From Roseiconus nitratireducens (GTDB taxonomy: Bacteria > Planctomycetota > Planctomycetia > Pirellulales > Pirellulaceae): 64,000 bases of DNA. The notes under the pieces were generated by a model. It saw nothing but the letters and a program-made list of their open reading frames with translations, searched no databases and had not been told where the DNA came from. Numbering within the stretch: the first letter of the stretch is position 1; each line of letters opens with the position of its first letter. Both the position numbers and the translations under genes were made by a program. The DNA lies in contig NZ_VWOX01000001.1 in assembly GCF_008629675.1 (NCBI RefSeq), positions 310,001 through 374,000 on the forward strand, given 5' to 3'. This document shows, in pieces, positions 1-13,500 of the stretch.

Positions 1-1208
1 AGGATTTCATCCCGCAGCCGGGCCACAAACTCTACGATCCCAGTTCACCCGTTGCCCTGCCACCCGAGCAGAGCGTCACGTTTGCCGAGGTGTTGCAGGA
101 GCACGGCTACCGCACCGGTTTGGTGGGCAAATGGCATCTGGGGGATTGGACCGCGCCGGGACGAGCAGGCTACCATCCGACGCGACACGGGTTCGATTAC
201 TTCATGGGACTGACCGGCGGCGGCACGACGCCGAAGGATCCGGTGCTGGAGGAAAATGGCCAGACGCGTCCATTCGAAGGGCTGACCACGGACTTGTTGA
301 CCGACCGAGCGATCGGTTTCATCCAGAGAAACGCCGACAAGCCGTTCCTGCTGTGTTTCCATACGCGGGCGCCCCACGCCGCTTGGCTTCCCGTGGCGCC
401 CGAAGACTGGGAGCCCTACGCGACGCTTGATCCGCAGATCCCGGAGTATCCCGGGTTGGATGTCGCGATGGTGAAACGCAAGATGCGCGAATACCTTGCC
501 AGCACCAGTGGTGTCGATCGCAACCTCGGGCGACTGCTAGACGAGTTGGATCGGCTGTCGTTGGCGCAGCGAACGGTCGTGATCTTCACTTCCGATCACG
601 GATACAACATGGGGCACCATGGCATTTGGCACAAAGGCAACGGAATCTGGGCGACCAAGCGACGCCCACCCGGTCAAATGCATCGTGGCACCAAGGTGAT
701 TTCGGACAAGTATCGCCCCAACCTGTATGACCTGTCGCTGCGGGTTCCCGCTGTGATCCGTTGGCCCGACGTCATTCGCGCTGGCAGCCGGATCGATGCG
801 ACGGTGACCAGTCTGGATCTGTTTCCAACGATCCTGGCGATGGCCGGGGTGGAAACCGATTGGCCGGAGGGATTGCGGGGACGCAGTTTGCTGCCGTTGT
901 TGCGCGGTCGTGTGCCGGAGGATTGGGATCAGGATTTGTACGCAGAGTACAGCATGATCAATTACTGCGTCGCGACGATGCGATGTTATCGAACCCCGCG
1001 GTACAAATTGATCCGCGACTTTCACCAAGCAGGACGCGATGAGTTCTATGACTTGCAATCGGACCCCGAGGAGTTGGAAAACTTGATCGACACTCAGGAC
1101 CCGGCGGTCCAAGCGACGATCAGCCGCTTGCACGGAAAGCTGATGCAACGCATGCGATCGCTTGCAGATCCGTTGTACGATCAGCTGACGTTTGAGGAGA
1201 GCCCTTGA
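1..1208 (+). CDS. Sulfatase, type I (5' end outside window)
   Basis: The reading frame is open from base 3, upstream of the first possible start (GTG at 90), so the gene begins before the window; about 401 residues are visible. It shows the sulfatase core: GKWHLGD (metal and sulfate binding), FTSDHG (metal-ligand Asp-His in place of the commoner Asp-Asn) and the C-terminal block ending in FYDLQSDPEELENL. The N-terminal formylglycine motif is outside the window. By family it hydrolyses sulfate esters, probably of algal or animal polysaccharide, in the periplasm or outside the cell. Its stop TGA overlaps the ATG of the next sulfatase, so the two are probably translationally coupled. The substrate cannot be read from the sequence. 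Confidence 0.93.
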   Translation, partial: DFIPQPGHKLYDPSSPVALPPEQSVTFAEVLQEHGYRTGLVGKWHLGDWTAPGRAGYHPTRHGFDYFMGLTGGGTTPKDPVLEENGQTRPFEGLTTDLLTDRAIGFIQRNADKPFLLCFHTRAPHAAWLPVAPEDWEPYATLDPQIPEYPGLDVAMVKRKMREYLASTSGVDRNLGRLLDELDRLSLAQRTVVIFTSDHGYNMGHHGIWHKGNGIWATKRRPPGQMHRGTKVISDKYRPNLYDLSLRVPAVIRWPDVIRAGSRIDATVTSLDLFPTILAMAGVETDWPEGLRGRSLLPLLRGRVPEDWDQDLYAEYSMINYCVATMRCYRTPRYKLIRDFHQAGRDEFYDLQSDPEELENLIDTQDPAVQATISRLHGKLMQRMRSLADPLYDQLTFEESP

Positions 1209-2737
1209 TGCGAGTTGCCCTGTTTTTACTGGTTTGTGTTATCACGCTAATCGTCGCGGATCAGGCGACGGTCGCGGCGAATCAACCGGATGTCGCCGCG
1301 CGCCCCCCAAACATTGTTTTGATTCTGGCGGATGATTTGGCGTGGTCCGACTTGGGCTGCTATGGGCATCCCTGGCACCACACGCCGAATCTTGATGCCC
1401 TGGCGCAATCCGGAGCCCGCTTCACGCAAGCCTACGCTTCGGCGCCGATCTGTTCCGCCTCACGAGCGAGCCTGCTGACGGGAAAGACGACCGCTCGTCT
1501 GGGCTTTGAGTTCGTGACCAAGAACCAGCCGGGCCGGCAGCAGTTGGACACGCAGACGGATTTGATCGCGCCGCCGTTCACGTTGAATCTGCCGCTGCGG
1601 GAGCGAACGATTGCCGAGGAGCTGACGGACTTGGGGTATCAAACCGCGTTCTTTGGCAAGTGGCATCTGAATCAGCACCACGGCCGCTATCTGGGATGGA
1701 GTCCGACGCACGGTCCGGCGAATCAAGGGTTCCAGATCGCCCACGAAGACTTTGGGGCGCATCCATACGCGTGGAAAAAAAAGCAACCCCCGGAGCCGAT
1801 CGACAAGCCGGGGGAATACGCCGACGATTCCATGGTCAATCAGATCGTCTCGCACTTGCGTGACAGCCAGGAAAGTCCCTTTTTCCTGATGGCGTCATCG
1901 TTCTACGTCCACACACCCGTCAAGTCGCCGTGCCGTTGGTTGTTGGAGGAATACGCCCAGAAGATTCCGGCCGACGTGCCCAATCGTCAGAAACGGATCG
2001 ACTATGGCGCGTTCGTGCAAACGCTTGACCATCACGTGGGTCAGATCCTGCAGGCGCTGGACGAGTCGGGCCAGCGAGAGAAGACGTTGGTCGTCTTTTT
2101 CTCCGACAACGGCGGGCATCCCGAGTTCACGGGGAATGCGCCGCTGCGGGGATCCAAGTGGAATCTGTACGAAGGCGGAATCCGGGTGCCGATGATCGTT
2201 CGCTGGCCGGGCATCGTTTCTTCCGGATCGACGCGGACGGAGCCGGTCGCCGGATATGATCTGCTGCCAACCCTGGTGCAGGCTGCCAGCGGCCAGGCTG
2301 CCAGCGGTCAGGCTGCTGGCGGCCAGGCTGCCAATGGCCAAGCCGACAGCGGGCAAGCGGACCGCGTTGACGGCCGGGCGATTGACTTTCGATCCGAAAC
2401 GCCGTCGGCGAATGAACCTCGCAATTTGGTTTGGCATTTCCCCTACTACCATCCCGAAAGCGGTTTCGCCGATGCGTTGCCGGCCATCGGCGTTGACGAT
2501 TTTTCGGTCAGCCAGACCCGGCCGCAGTCGGCGATGCGGCGGGGCGACTACAAACTGCTTTGGTTTGCCGAGGATGATCGTGTCGAGCTGTACAATTTGC
2601 GCGTCGATCCCAGTGAAGCCAATGACCTGGCCGCGATGATGCCTGACAAAGCGGCCACGATGCGAAAGCGTCTGATGAATTCCCTGCGACAGAGCGGTGC
2701 GCGTTTTGCGCGCCCGCGGAACGACGCCGGTCATTGA
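1208..2737 (+). CDS. Sulfatase, type I, with CSASR active-site motif
   Basis: A 509-residue secreted sulfatase; ATG 1208 overlaps the upstream stop, and a TTG one codon earlier is also possible. Residues 1-24 form a signal peptide. NIVLILADDLAWSDLG supplies the first metal ligands and GKWHLN and FFSDNGG follow. The formylglycine site is CSASR at residues 82-86, with Ala where the usual C-x-P-x-R has Pro. A run of five imperfect pentapeptides (consensus QAASG, residues about 358-382, DNA 2279-2353) is inserted in the C-terminal half. The gene lies between another sulfatase and an FG-GAP/sialidase gene on the same strand, suggesting a shared glycan substrate. The family is sure; activity with the variant motif is less so. 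Confidence 0.93.
   Translation: MRVALFLLVCVITLIVADQATVAANQPDVAARPPNIVLILADDLAWSDLGCYGHPWHHTPNLDALAQSGARFTQAYASAPICSASRASLLTGKTTARLGFEFVTKNQPGRQQLDTQTDLIAPPFTLNLPLRERTIAEELTDLGYQTAFFGKWHLNQHHGRYLGWSPTHGPANQGFQIAHEDFGAHPYAWKKKQPPEPIDKPGEYADDSMVNQIVSHLRDSQESPFFLMASSFYVHTPVKSPCRWLLEEYAQKIPADVPNRQKRIDYGAFVQTLDHHVGQILQALDESGQREKTLVVFFSDNGGHPEFTGNAPLRGSKWNLYEGGIRVPMIVRWPGIVSSGSTRTEPVAGYDLLPTLVQAASGQAASGQAAGGQAANGQADSGQADRVDGRAIDFRSETPSANEPRNLVWHFPYYHPESGFADALPAIGVDDFSVSQTRPQSAMRRGDYKLLWFAEDDRVELYNLRVDPSEANDLAAMMPDKAATMRKRLMNSLRQSGARFARPRNDAGH
2279..2353 (+). repeat. Five 15-bp in-frame tandem repeats
   Basis: Five consecutive 15-bp units (2279, 2294, 2309, 2324, 2339) inside the sulfatase at 1208-2737 encode QAASG, QAASG, QAAGG, QAANG and QADSG. 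The first two are nearly identical and the later ones have drifted, as expected for slippage duplication. The insert probably lies in a surface loop between the conserved LLPTLV segment and the DGRAIDF segment. Confidence 0.9.
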
Positions 2738-2795
2738 TGCCGGTGCTGTGCCTACCAACTCTCTTCCTCCCCGCCTCCCACCACCGACGATCCCG

Positions 2796-5785
<2,990 letters not shown>

Positions 5786-5792
<7 letters not shown>

Positions 5793-5817
5793 AGCCAGTG
5801 TCCGAGTGAAGCCAGTG
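5786..5817 (+). repeat. Tandem 17-bp duplication across a stop codon
   Basis: The 15-mer CGAGTGAAGCCAGTG occurs at 5786 and 5803 with a 2-bp spacer. The first copy contains the stop codon of the FG-GAP/sialidase gene, so the duplication added a second in-line stop context just downstream. It is a small local duplication with no clear function. Confidence 0.75.
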
Positions 5818-5912
5818 ACCGGCGGAAGCGGAGGTCCGAGCGGGTGCGCCAATGACCGGAGTCGCCGGATGCGTGCAACGCGATTCAGGTAACGCAACCG
5901 TTCGTTGACCTT

Positions 5913-7733
5913 TCAGTCGGGCAGGCGTTCCAGTGAGATGCCGTTCAGTCGCATCAATTCGGTTCCCGGGCAGGAAACCACTTCGGCGACCAATTCGGAT
6001 GCACCGCTTTCCAAATGGATCGCCCCGACATCGGCGGATTCGAATTGGTCCGCGGTGGCGGTCGCTCGGACTTGGTGTGTCACGGACGCGTCACCGACGG
6101 ACAAACGCACCACGCCGCCGGCATCCAGGGGTCGGCAGCCATAGGTCAATTTGACCCGGTAGTCGCCGGGGCGTTGAACATCCAACCTCCAAACCGCGCG
6201 CTCGCCGGGATCCCTCCACCGGTCGATCGTATCCCAGTCGTAGCCGTCGAAGGTGTAGGCAATGTGATCGCCGTGCTGGGTGGACCAACTGGGTTCGATT
6301 TCTACCGGGTTCTCCTCGGGATGCCCGACCGGTACAGGAACGGGTCGATAGACCTGTCCTTGGGTGACGTCTTCAAACCATTGAAGAAACGCCTCACGAA
6401 GTCGTTCAACTTCCTGGGGATGTTGGCGGGCGATGTTCCGCGTTTCACCCGGGTCAGCTTGTAAATCGAATAACCGCCAGTTGGTCCGAGACGCCGCTGA
6501 GTCCCTGCCTACCTGGCACAGCAGTTTCCACCGTTGGTCGCTGACGGCCCAGCGTTGATCCGCGTTAGGCGTGTACCGATCCCAGGTGTGGTAGACGTAA
6601 CGATGGGCACTGTCGTCTGAATCCGTCGTCAGCAAGGGTACCAGACTGATCCCGTCCATGACGCGGTCGTCGGGAATCTCGGTTTCGGCGATTTCACAGA
6701 AGGTTGGCAGCCAATCCACGTGAGACGTCTGGGCGTCAATGGATTTGCCTGCTTCGATTCGGTTGGGCCAGCGAACAAAACAGGGTGCTCGGACACCGCC
6801 TTCGTACACGCCGGCTTTGTTTCCATTCATTCCGCCCTTCCAGTATTTGCTCACGCCTCCGTTGTCGCTGGTGAACACGACGACCGTGTTCTTTTCTGCC
6901 CCGACCTCGTCGATCGCCTTCAGCAAACGTCCCAGGTTTTGGTCGACTCGTTCGATCAGCGCATAGATTCTGGCTTCGCGAATGGGCAACCCACGCTGCA
7001 AGTATTTGGTTAGCAACAGATCGCCCTGCGGTTGGTTGTAGTGCGACGTGTCCAACAGGAACGGTGAATGAGGCGCGTTGTACATCAAGGCGCAGAAGAA
7101 GGGATCGCGTTTTGTTTTGACGGCGTGTTCAACGAAATCGATCGCCGCGTCCGTGAAGACGTCGCTGACGTAGCCGCGGGCTTCGACCGGCTGCCCGTTG
7201 TGATACACCTGGTCCGGAAATTGGTAGCGCTCGATGTGGCCGTGATAATGACCGAAGAATTCATCGAATCCCCGTTCTTGAGGCTGGTAGGCATGGTATT
7301 TCCCGAGGTGCCATTTGCCGAACAGTCCCGTGCGGTATCCGGCCCGTTTGAGCAACTGTGCCACCGTGACTTCGTTTCGACCCAGCGAATCACCGCCAAA
7401 CCGCGTGTTGTACAGGCCCGTGCGGAGGTAGTAGCGACCGGTCATCACACCGGCCCGCGTCGGTGCGCAAACCGGCGCCGCGTAATAGCGGTTCAGTCGT
7501 GCACCCTCGCTCGCCAACCGGTCCATGTGCGGTGTGTCGATGTGTGGATTGCCCGTCGCGCCGGTGTCCCAGTAGCCTTGGTCATCGGTCATCACAAACA
7601 CGATGTTGGGACGTTCGGCAGCGGAGGCGTTCGGCTGGTCGGGAAAGGACAGCAGAGTCGCGGCGGATAACCACAGTCCAGCCAGAATCCGAACGGCAAT
7701 TGACCTTGGAGAGAACGGTGACAAACCTGACAT
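5913..7733 (-). CDS. Sulfatase, arylsulfatase A-like, with C-terminal beta-domain
   Basis: 606 residues from ATG 7733; an upstream in-frame ATG at 7769 would add 12 residues ahead of the signal peptide. The signal peptide is followed by NIVFVMTDDQGYWDTG, the formylglycine motif CAPTR (in PVCAPTRAGVMTGRYY), GKWHLGKYH and FTSDNGG. After the catalytic domain (to about residue 465) there is a further ~140 residues, including a segment about DYRVKLTYGC, that resemble a galactose-binding or carbohydrate-binding beta-sandwich. The gene is convergent with the FG-GAP/sialidase gene. Probably an exported polysaccharide sulfatase with an added binding domain; the domain assignment is inference from pattern only. 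Confidence 0.94.
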   Translation of the reverse strand: MSGLSPFSPRSIAVRILAGLWLSAATLLSFPDQPNASAAERPNIVFVMTDDQGYWDTGATGNPHIDTPHMDRLASEGARLNRYYAAPVCAPTRAGVMTGRYYLRTGLYNTRFGGDSLGRNEVTVAQLLKRAGYRTGLFGKWHLGKYHAYQPQERGFDEFFGHYHGHIERYQFPDQVYHNGQPVEARGYVSDVFTDAAIDFVEHAVKTKRDPFFCALMYNAPHSPFLLDTSHYNQPQGDLLLTKYLQRGLPIREARIYALIERVDQNLGRLLKAIDEVGAEKNTVVVFTSDNGGVSKYWKGGMNGNKAGVYEGGVRAPCFVRWPNRIEAGKSIDAQTSHVDWLPTFCEIAETEIPDDRVMDGISLVPLLTTDSDDSAHRYVYHTWDRYTPNADQRWAVSDQRWKLLCQVGRDSAASRTNWRLFDLQADPGETRNIARQHPQEVERLREAFLQWFEDVTQGQVYRPVPVPVGHPEENPVEIEPSWSTQHGDHIAYTFDGYDWDTIDRWRDPGERAVWRLDVQRPGDYRVKLTYGCRPLDAGGVVRLSVGDASVTHQVRATATADQFESADVGAIHLESGASELVAEVVSCPGTELMRLNGISLERLPD

Positions 7734-8300
7734 GGGCTCAACGGAGCGCGGAGGGAATGGAGGGGGCAAACGCCGGCAGGTTGAATCAGTGTAGCTGCAG
7801 TCGTGAACGCGTGGTCCAGCCAGGCTTGGTCAGAACACGTGTCGCGGCGTTCGCCAAAGCGTGGCATTCTGCCGTCTGGCGACAGCAGCTACGGGTTTTC
7901 AGACAGAGCCTAGCCGACGAACGTTTCAGTGAGCGGTCGCAGGGATGGTGTCGCTGCCGAGACGACAGTGTCGTCATCGTGATGGCGAAGCGGACGTGAA
8001 TGCTCCGAAGATCGTTCAGGCCAACGGATGTTGGAGCGGCCGATGGATGGTTTCCCACCGCTCGCATCGGGCACAGCTCCCGGAAGACAAGGGCACGATT
8101 TTCAAGGGTTTTCGTCATCAGCGGAGCATTCGGAAGGGAAAACGGAGTCGCGGAGCCAAAAAACGTGGGAAATGGATGGTTGGGCCGATTCGCTGGCATG
8201 CCAAATGCGTCCGCGGTCTCCGGATGGAATACCGGACGATTTGCATGACGCGACTGATGCCAGCCGAGCTGGAGACCCACTCCATTGCCAATGACAACCG
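7734..8300. other. 567-bp intergenic region with a repeat copy
   Basis: No convincing gene. Short open frames on both strands lack similarity, signal peptides or sensible codon patterns. Positions 7821-7911 hold a diverged copy of the element also found at 42814-42912. The region lies between divergently transcribed genes (sulfatase on minus, WXXGXW protein on plus), so it must hold both promoters. Confidence 0.5.
7821..7911. repeat. MITE-like ~90-bp intergenic element, copy 1
   Basis: The 17-mer GTTTTCAGACAGAGCCT at 7895-7911 is identical to 42896-42912, and the left end (about 7821-7845) matches 42814-42834 at roughly 16 of 21 positions. The interior aligns along its length with short gaps, although the hairpins that are perfect in the other copy are imperfect here. 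The ends are imperfect inverted repeats. There is no coding capacity. Confidence 0.6.
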
Positions 8301-10364
8301 ATGCTTAAACGACTTCCAGCGAGACCATTCATACAGACCCGATCCCTTCCGTTGCTTTTCACCACGGTCTGTTTCGGAGCAGTCACTTTTTCTGACGCGC
8401 ACGCCATCCAGCCTCCATCCCCACAACCCCTTCCGGAGGCGGGAAGCGAATTGCCCGCCCCGCAGTTGGAAGGCGTCGACAGACGGCCGGATTCCGGCAG
8501 CTTGGATGAATCGGGTGAGGAAGGGGTGGAGTATCTGACCCGAGGGCCGTTGCATGAAGCCTTTGCGAACGCCTACACCTCCGGCCCGCAACCCCAGCCC
8601 GTGACCCCGAAGGCTCCGCCGGAGCCGATCGATGAGATCCCGCCCAGCTATCAACCGGAGGGGAAGAATGTGGAATGGATTTCGGGCTATTGGGAATGGG
8701 ACGAAGATCGTTCGGACTTCATCTGGATCAGCGGGGTGTGGAGAAAAGTTCCGCCGGGCCAGCGTTGGGTACCTGGCTATTGGGAACAGGCCGATGACGG
8801 TTATCGACGTGTCGCCGGATTTTGGACCAGTGCAGCGTCGCAGAGTATTGAGTACCTGCCCGCGCCTCCCGATCCGGTAGAGGAAGGCCCCAGTGCGCCC
8901 CAACCCGGTGACGATTACTTCTATGTTCCCGGTCACTGGGACTACCAAGCGAATGACTATCGTTGGACGCCCGGTTTTTGGGCGCAAAGCCAACCGGATT
9001 GGATCTGGAGTCCGGCACAGTACGTCTGGACGCCGCGCGGTTGCGTGTACCGACCGGGTTATTGGGACTACGCAATTGACCGGCGTGGGACCCTGTTCAC
9101 GCCCGTTTACTATCGTCAACCAATCTACACGCGTCCCGGCTTTTCCTACCGCCCGCGTTACGTGCTGGGCAGCGGTCTGAATCTGTTGGTTCACTTGTTC
9201 TTCCAGCCACGCTACGGTCGCTATTACTTTGGCGACTACTACGGCGGTGGCTACCAGAGTCGCTTGTTTCCCTGGGTGAACTACTTTGGCCGCGGCTCCT
9301 ACTATGACCCGATCTTCTCTTACTACTCGGTGCGATCGCGCGGTGGGCAGCGCAACGTCATTGGCTGGGTCAACGACCGGCACAGCTATTACCGGTCCAA
9401 CGAACGCATGCGGCCTCCCCACGACATTGCCAGCCAACGGCAGTTTCTGAAAAACAATCCGTCGGTCGAATCGGATCTCCTGGCGACGACGGCGTTGGCT
9501 GCGCCGATTGAAAATCGAGTGAAAGGCAATTCGTCTGAGGGCAAGTTCAAAGAGCTCAGTCGGTCTCAAGCGGAATCGATCCGAGATCAAGTCCGCGAGA
9601 GCCAACAACGATTGAGCGAGAATCGCAAGCAGTTTGAAAAGTCAGCTCGCTCGCGGTCCGCGCGTGAGTCGGTGGCGGGTGCCACGGAGTCTCAAGGCCC
9701 AGAAACGCTCGGATCCGAGGCCCGCGGAAACGGTCGTGGTCCCCGCGGAGAAACTTCCGGGCGAGTGCAAGGCAGTGACAGCAACAGTGCCGGCGTGGAG
9801 CGATTTGGTCGAGAGGGGAGGCCCAACCAGGAGAGATTTGACCTCGGTCGCCGCCCCGGCGACCTCTCCCCTGGAAATGAAGGGATTCGCGATCGCGGCG
9901 GTCGAGTCCAAGACCAAGTCCGTGGATCAAAGCCGGACAGCCGACCTGATCTGCAAAACCGATCTCGTGGCCCAGATAGTTCTCGAGGCCCAGCCAGTGC
10001 GCGCGGCCGGTTGAACGCTCCGTCCAGCCCGGCGCCCGATCGTCCGCAGGGAGCTTCGCCGCAACGGTCCTTGCGACCACCGACAGGACCCACGAGAAGC
10101 TCGACGGGCCCACGACGACTTCAAAGCAACCGTGGGCAGCCAATGGCGCGACCTTCCTCACCGTCCTCGGGCAATCGCCCGCAAGCGTCCCGAAACCGTG
10201 GCCCCTCGGGCGGCGACAAGATTCGCGGTGGGGGCCCGCCGTCGCGCGGTCCCAGCAGCGCTGGTGGCGGCGGCCGCGGAAACTCCGGAAAGGGTGGCGG
10301 CGGCAGGCCCGGTAAAGGTGGCGGAGGCAACTCCGGGAAGGGCGGCGGCAAAGGCAAAAAGTAA
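8301..10364 (+). CDS. Secreted WXXGXW-repeat protein with disordered Arg/Gly/Pro-rich tail
   Basis: 687 residues with an N-terminal signal peptide (hydrophobic SLPLLFTTVCFGAVTF, likely cleavage after AHA near residue 35). Residues about 115-290 hold repeated aromatic motifs of the WXXGXW type: WISGYWEW, WISGVWRK, WVPGYWEQ, VAGFWTS, YVPGHWDY, WTPGFWAQ and YRPGYWDY. A Tyr/Gly-rich stretch follows (about 290-350). From about residue 420 to the end the protein is low complexity, rich in Arg, Gly, Ser and Pro, and ends in GGGR/GKGG repeats with strong positive charge. The family has no assigned enzymatic function. I infer an envelope-associated structural or binding protein whose basic tail may contact polyanions such as sulfated glycans or nucleic acid. 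Confidence 0.82.
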   Translation: MLKRLPARPFIQTRSLPLLFTTVCFGAVTFSDAHAIQPPSPQPLPEAGSELPAPQLEGVDRRPDSGSLDESGEEGVEYLTRGPLHEAFANAYTSGPQPQPVTPKAPPEPIDEIPPSYQPEGKNVEWISGYWEWDEDRSDFIWISGVWRKVPPGQRWVPGYWEQADDGYRRVAGFWTSAASQSIEYLPAPPDPVEEGPSAPQPGDDYFYVPGHWDYQANDYRWTPGFWAQSQPDWIWSPAQYVWTPRGCVYRPGYWDYAIDRRGTLFTPVYYRQPIYTRPGFSYRPRYVLGSGLNLLVHLFFQPRYGRYYFGDYYGGGYQSRLFPWVNYFGRGSYYDPIFSYYSVRSRGGQRNVIGWVNDRHSYYRSNERMRPPHDIASQRQFLKNNPSVESDLLATTALAAPIENRVKGNSSEGKFKELSRSQAESIRDQVRESQQRLSENRKQFEKSARSRSARESVAGATESQGPETLGSEARGNGRGPRGETSGRVQGSDSNSAGVERFGREGRPNQERFDLGRRPGDLSPGNEGIRDRGGRVQDQVRGSKPDSRPDLQNRSRGPDSSRGPASARGRLNAPSSPAPDRPQGASPQRSLRPPTGPTRSSTGPRRLQSNRGQPMARPSSPSSGNRPQASRNRGPSGGDKIRGGGPPSRGPSSAGGGGRGNSGKGGGGRPGKGGGGNSGKGGGKGKK

Positions 10365-10582
10365 TGCCGCCAGCGGCCGAGGGCCATCGGAATGCCGCCG
10401 ATTGATGCCTCCAACCGACGTGGTTACCCGGGCCGATCGGGCTCGCCGGTCACCAGGTTCGGTAGGCATCCATTCGGCAAAGTGCTGAGAAAGCGGGTAG
10501 ACTGGTCCAGGGTGATTTCCCCACCGCCAGTTGCCCGTTTTGGACCCCGCATGCAACGTCGTCTTTGGACGTCCCGCCTGAC

Positions 10583-13500
10583 ATGCGTCCGCGTTTGATC
10601 GTGGGCTCCCTCCATCGCTCAGCATTTCAAGGTCTCAAGTTCGTGAACAGAAAGACGTTCTCCGTTCGTCTGATCGGGATCCTCGTCATCACGCTCTCAT
10701 CCTGGGCCTTGCGGTCTGGAGAGGCACTCGCCGTCGACTACGCCGACGAGGTGCAGCCGATTTTGAAGCGGCACTGCGATCGGTGTCATGGAGAGTCTGC
10801 TCAGGAAGGATCGTTGGTGTTGTTTCGACGCGATGCGGTATTGGGCGTCGCGGACAGCGGTGTCCCCATTGTGGTGCCGGAGCAACCCGATCGATCGCTG
10901 CTGATTGAGCGGGTCACCGACGCGAGCGCCGGCGACTTGATGCCGTTGGACGGACAACCGTTGTCCCGGACAGAAGTGAATGTCTTGCGGGAGTGGATTC
11001 GTGACGGCGCGGAGATGCCGGATGTGTCCGGCACGGAGCATTGGGCCTATCAAGCCCCTTCGGTCGATCCCCAGGCCTTACGACAAGCGAGTCAGCGGAA
11101 CCTGTCGCCGATCGATTACTTTGTCGAACAGAAACGAATCCGATCGGGACTTCCTTCTCCTTCGCTGGCCGACCCCGCCACGCTGGCTCGTCGAGTTTCT
11201 TTGGCACTGACGGGGCTCCCCGCGACTCTGCAGCAGATCGACGACCTGCAACGTGACCCGTCCGAGGAAAACTACCGCCGACTGGTCGACGAATTACTGG
11301 CCAGCGACGCTTTCGGAGTTCATTGGGCAAGGCATTGGTTGGATCTGGCGCGCTACGCCGACTCCAACGGATTTCAGGCCGACCAATTGCGGTCCTCGTG
11401 GGCCTATCGGGATTGGGTCGTTGACGCGTTCAACCGCGATAAGCCTTTCGACCAATTTGCGATTGAACAATTGGCGGGCGATTTGTTGCCCGATGCGAAT
11501 CTGCAGACGCGAATCGCGACCGGATTTCACCGCACACCGACATGCAACGTGGAGGCCGGGGTCCAGCCAGAAGCCAACCGTGTGCAACAGGTTTTTGACC
11601 GAGTCAACACGACCGCCACCGTCTTTTTGGGATCGACGATCGAGTGCGCCCAGTGTCACGACCACAAATACGATCCGTTCACTCAGGAAGACTACTACCG
11701 GCTGTTTGCCTACTTCAATAACACGCCGTTGGAGGTCGAAAAGGCAAGTGGCGTCCGCTTCGACTTTGTGGGCCCGACGATGGATCTTCCGCTAACCGAT
11801 GAACAGGCCGCGCGGCGCAAGCAGTTGCAAAAGCAGATCACGTCGCTGCGCGCGAAGCAGGATGCTCTGGGCGGTGAGGATCGGTTCCAGGCCTGGAGAA
11901 CGCAAGTCAGCGAAGCGCTCCGGCAGGGTCGGGCCCGTTGGCTGACCCCGACGCCACATTTCTCGAGCACCGGGGAGGAACCTTTCCAGGTCTTGGACGA
12001 TCAGTCGGTGCTGTTGCAAGGCAACCCGCCCGGATCGACGGAGTACCGGTTTTCCTATGACGACCTGGAGGGGCCGATTCTGGGTGTCCGTTTGGACGCG
12101 TTGCAGCACGACGACTTGCCAGGACGGGGGCCCGGCCGGGGAGACGCCAAGCGCACGAATTTCGTGTTGCACGACTTGCAGATGCGGGTCGAGACCGGAA
12201 AGAAGCGTCACCTGATTTCGTTGGCTGATGCGAAGGCGTCGTTCTCGCAGTCCAAGTATGACGTTGCCGGTGCAATCGATGGCGACCCGAAAACCGCCTG
12301 GGCGATCGCTCCCAAGTTCGATCAGCCGCACTGGGCAACGTTTCGCACCACCGAGCCGGTCGATGCACCGCGGGCCGATCAGCGGTTGGTGGTGACGCTC
12401 GATCAGCATTTTGGGCGTGGACGCGTGATCGGCCGACCTAAAGTTTCATTCTTGATCGGCCCGCCCGAGACGGTCGGCTTGACGGACGAGATCGCCCAAC
12501 TGCTCGGCAAAGCGACACCCCTCGAGGCTGCCGAGATCGAGCAGTTACGAACCTTCTTCTTGGCCAACGATCCCGAGACTCGCGACCCGGAAAGAAAGAT
12601 CCGGGCGCTGGTGTCGCGGCGGGATCGGATCCAACCCGAGACGACGCTGGTGATGGTCGAACAGCCGGAGTCCCGGGAGACCTTTGTGATGCGTCGCGGA
12701 GACTACTTGTCGCCGGGAGAGCCGGTGAGCCCAGGGACGCCATCCGCCCTTCACCCGGCCGATGCGGACCTGCCACCCAATCGGCTCGGTTTGGCCCGTT
12801 GGCTTGTCGATCCGGACAACCCGTTGTTAGCCAGGGTGACCGTCAATCGATTCTGGGCCGAGGTCTTCGGGCGCGGCATTGTCGCCACCCCCGAGGATTT
12901 TGGGACGCAAGCAGACGCGCCGACACATCCGGAGCTGCTGGATTGGCTGGCGTTGGAGTTTCAATCGGAGGGTTGGTCCGTCAAATCCTTGCTCCGCACG
13001 ATGGTGCTTTCGGAGACCTTTCGAAGCAGTTCGGTGGTTACCGCTCGGGCGGCCGAATTGGACCCCGACAATCGATTGTTGTCACGCGGACCCCGCTTTC
13101 GTCTGCCCGCTGAAACGCTGCGTGACAACGCATTGGCAATTTCGGGGCTGTTGTGTCGTGAGGGAGCGGGCGAACCGGTGATGCCGTTTCAGCCCGACGG
13201 TATTTGGCGGGCCGTCGGTCGCAACCAGCCGCAATGGACGGCGGCTCAGGACCAGGACCGTTACCGCCGGGGGCTGTACGTGGTTTGGAAACGTTCGGCG
13301 CCCTATCCCAGCTTCGTCACCTTCGATGCTCCCGACCGTGCCGCCTGTACGGTGCAGCGCCCCCGCACCAACACGCCACTTCAAGCGTTGGTGCTATTGA
13401 ACGACCATGCGTACGCCGAGGCGGCGGTGGGACTGGCTCAGCGGATGGTGTTGGAATCCGGGTCGGACGACCCACGCGAAGTGGCCGCCTATGGGTACCG

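Noticed and set aside
8118..9608. 496-codon frame opposite the WXXGXW gene
   Set aside because: The plus strand carries the aromatic repeats and leader; this frame has none.
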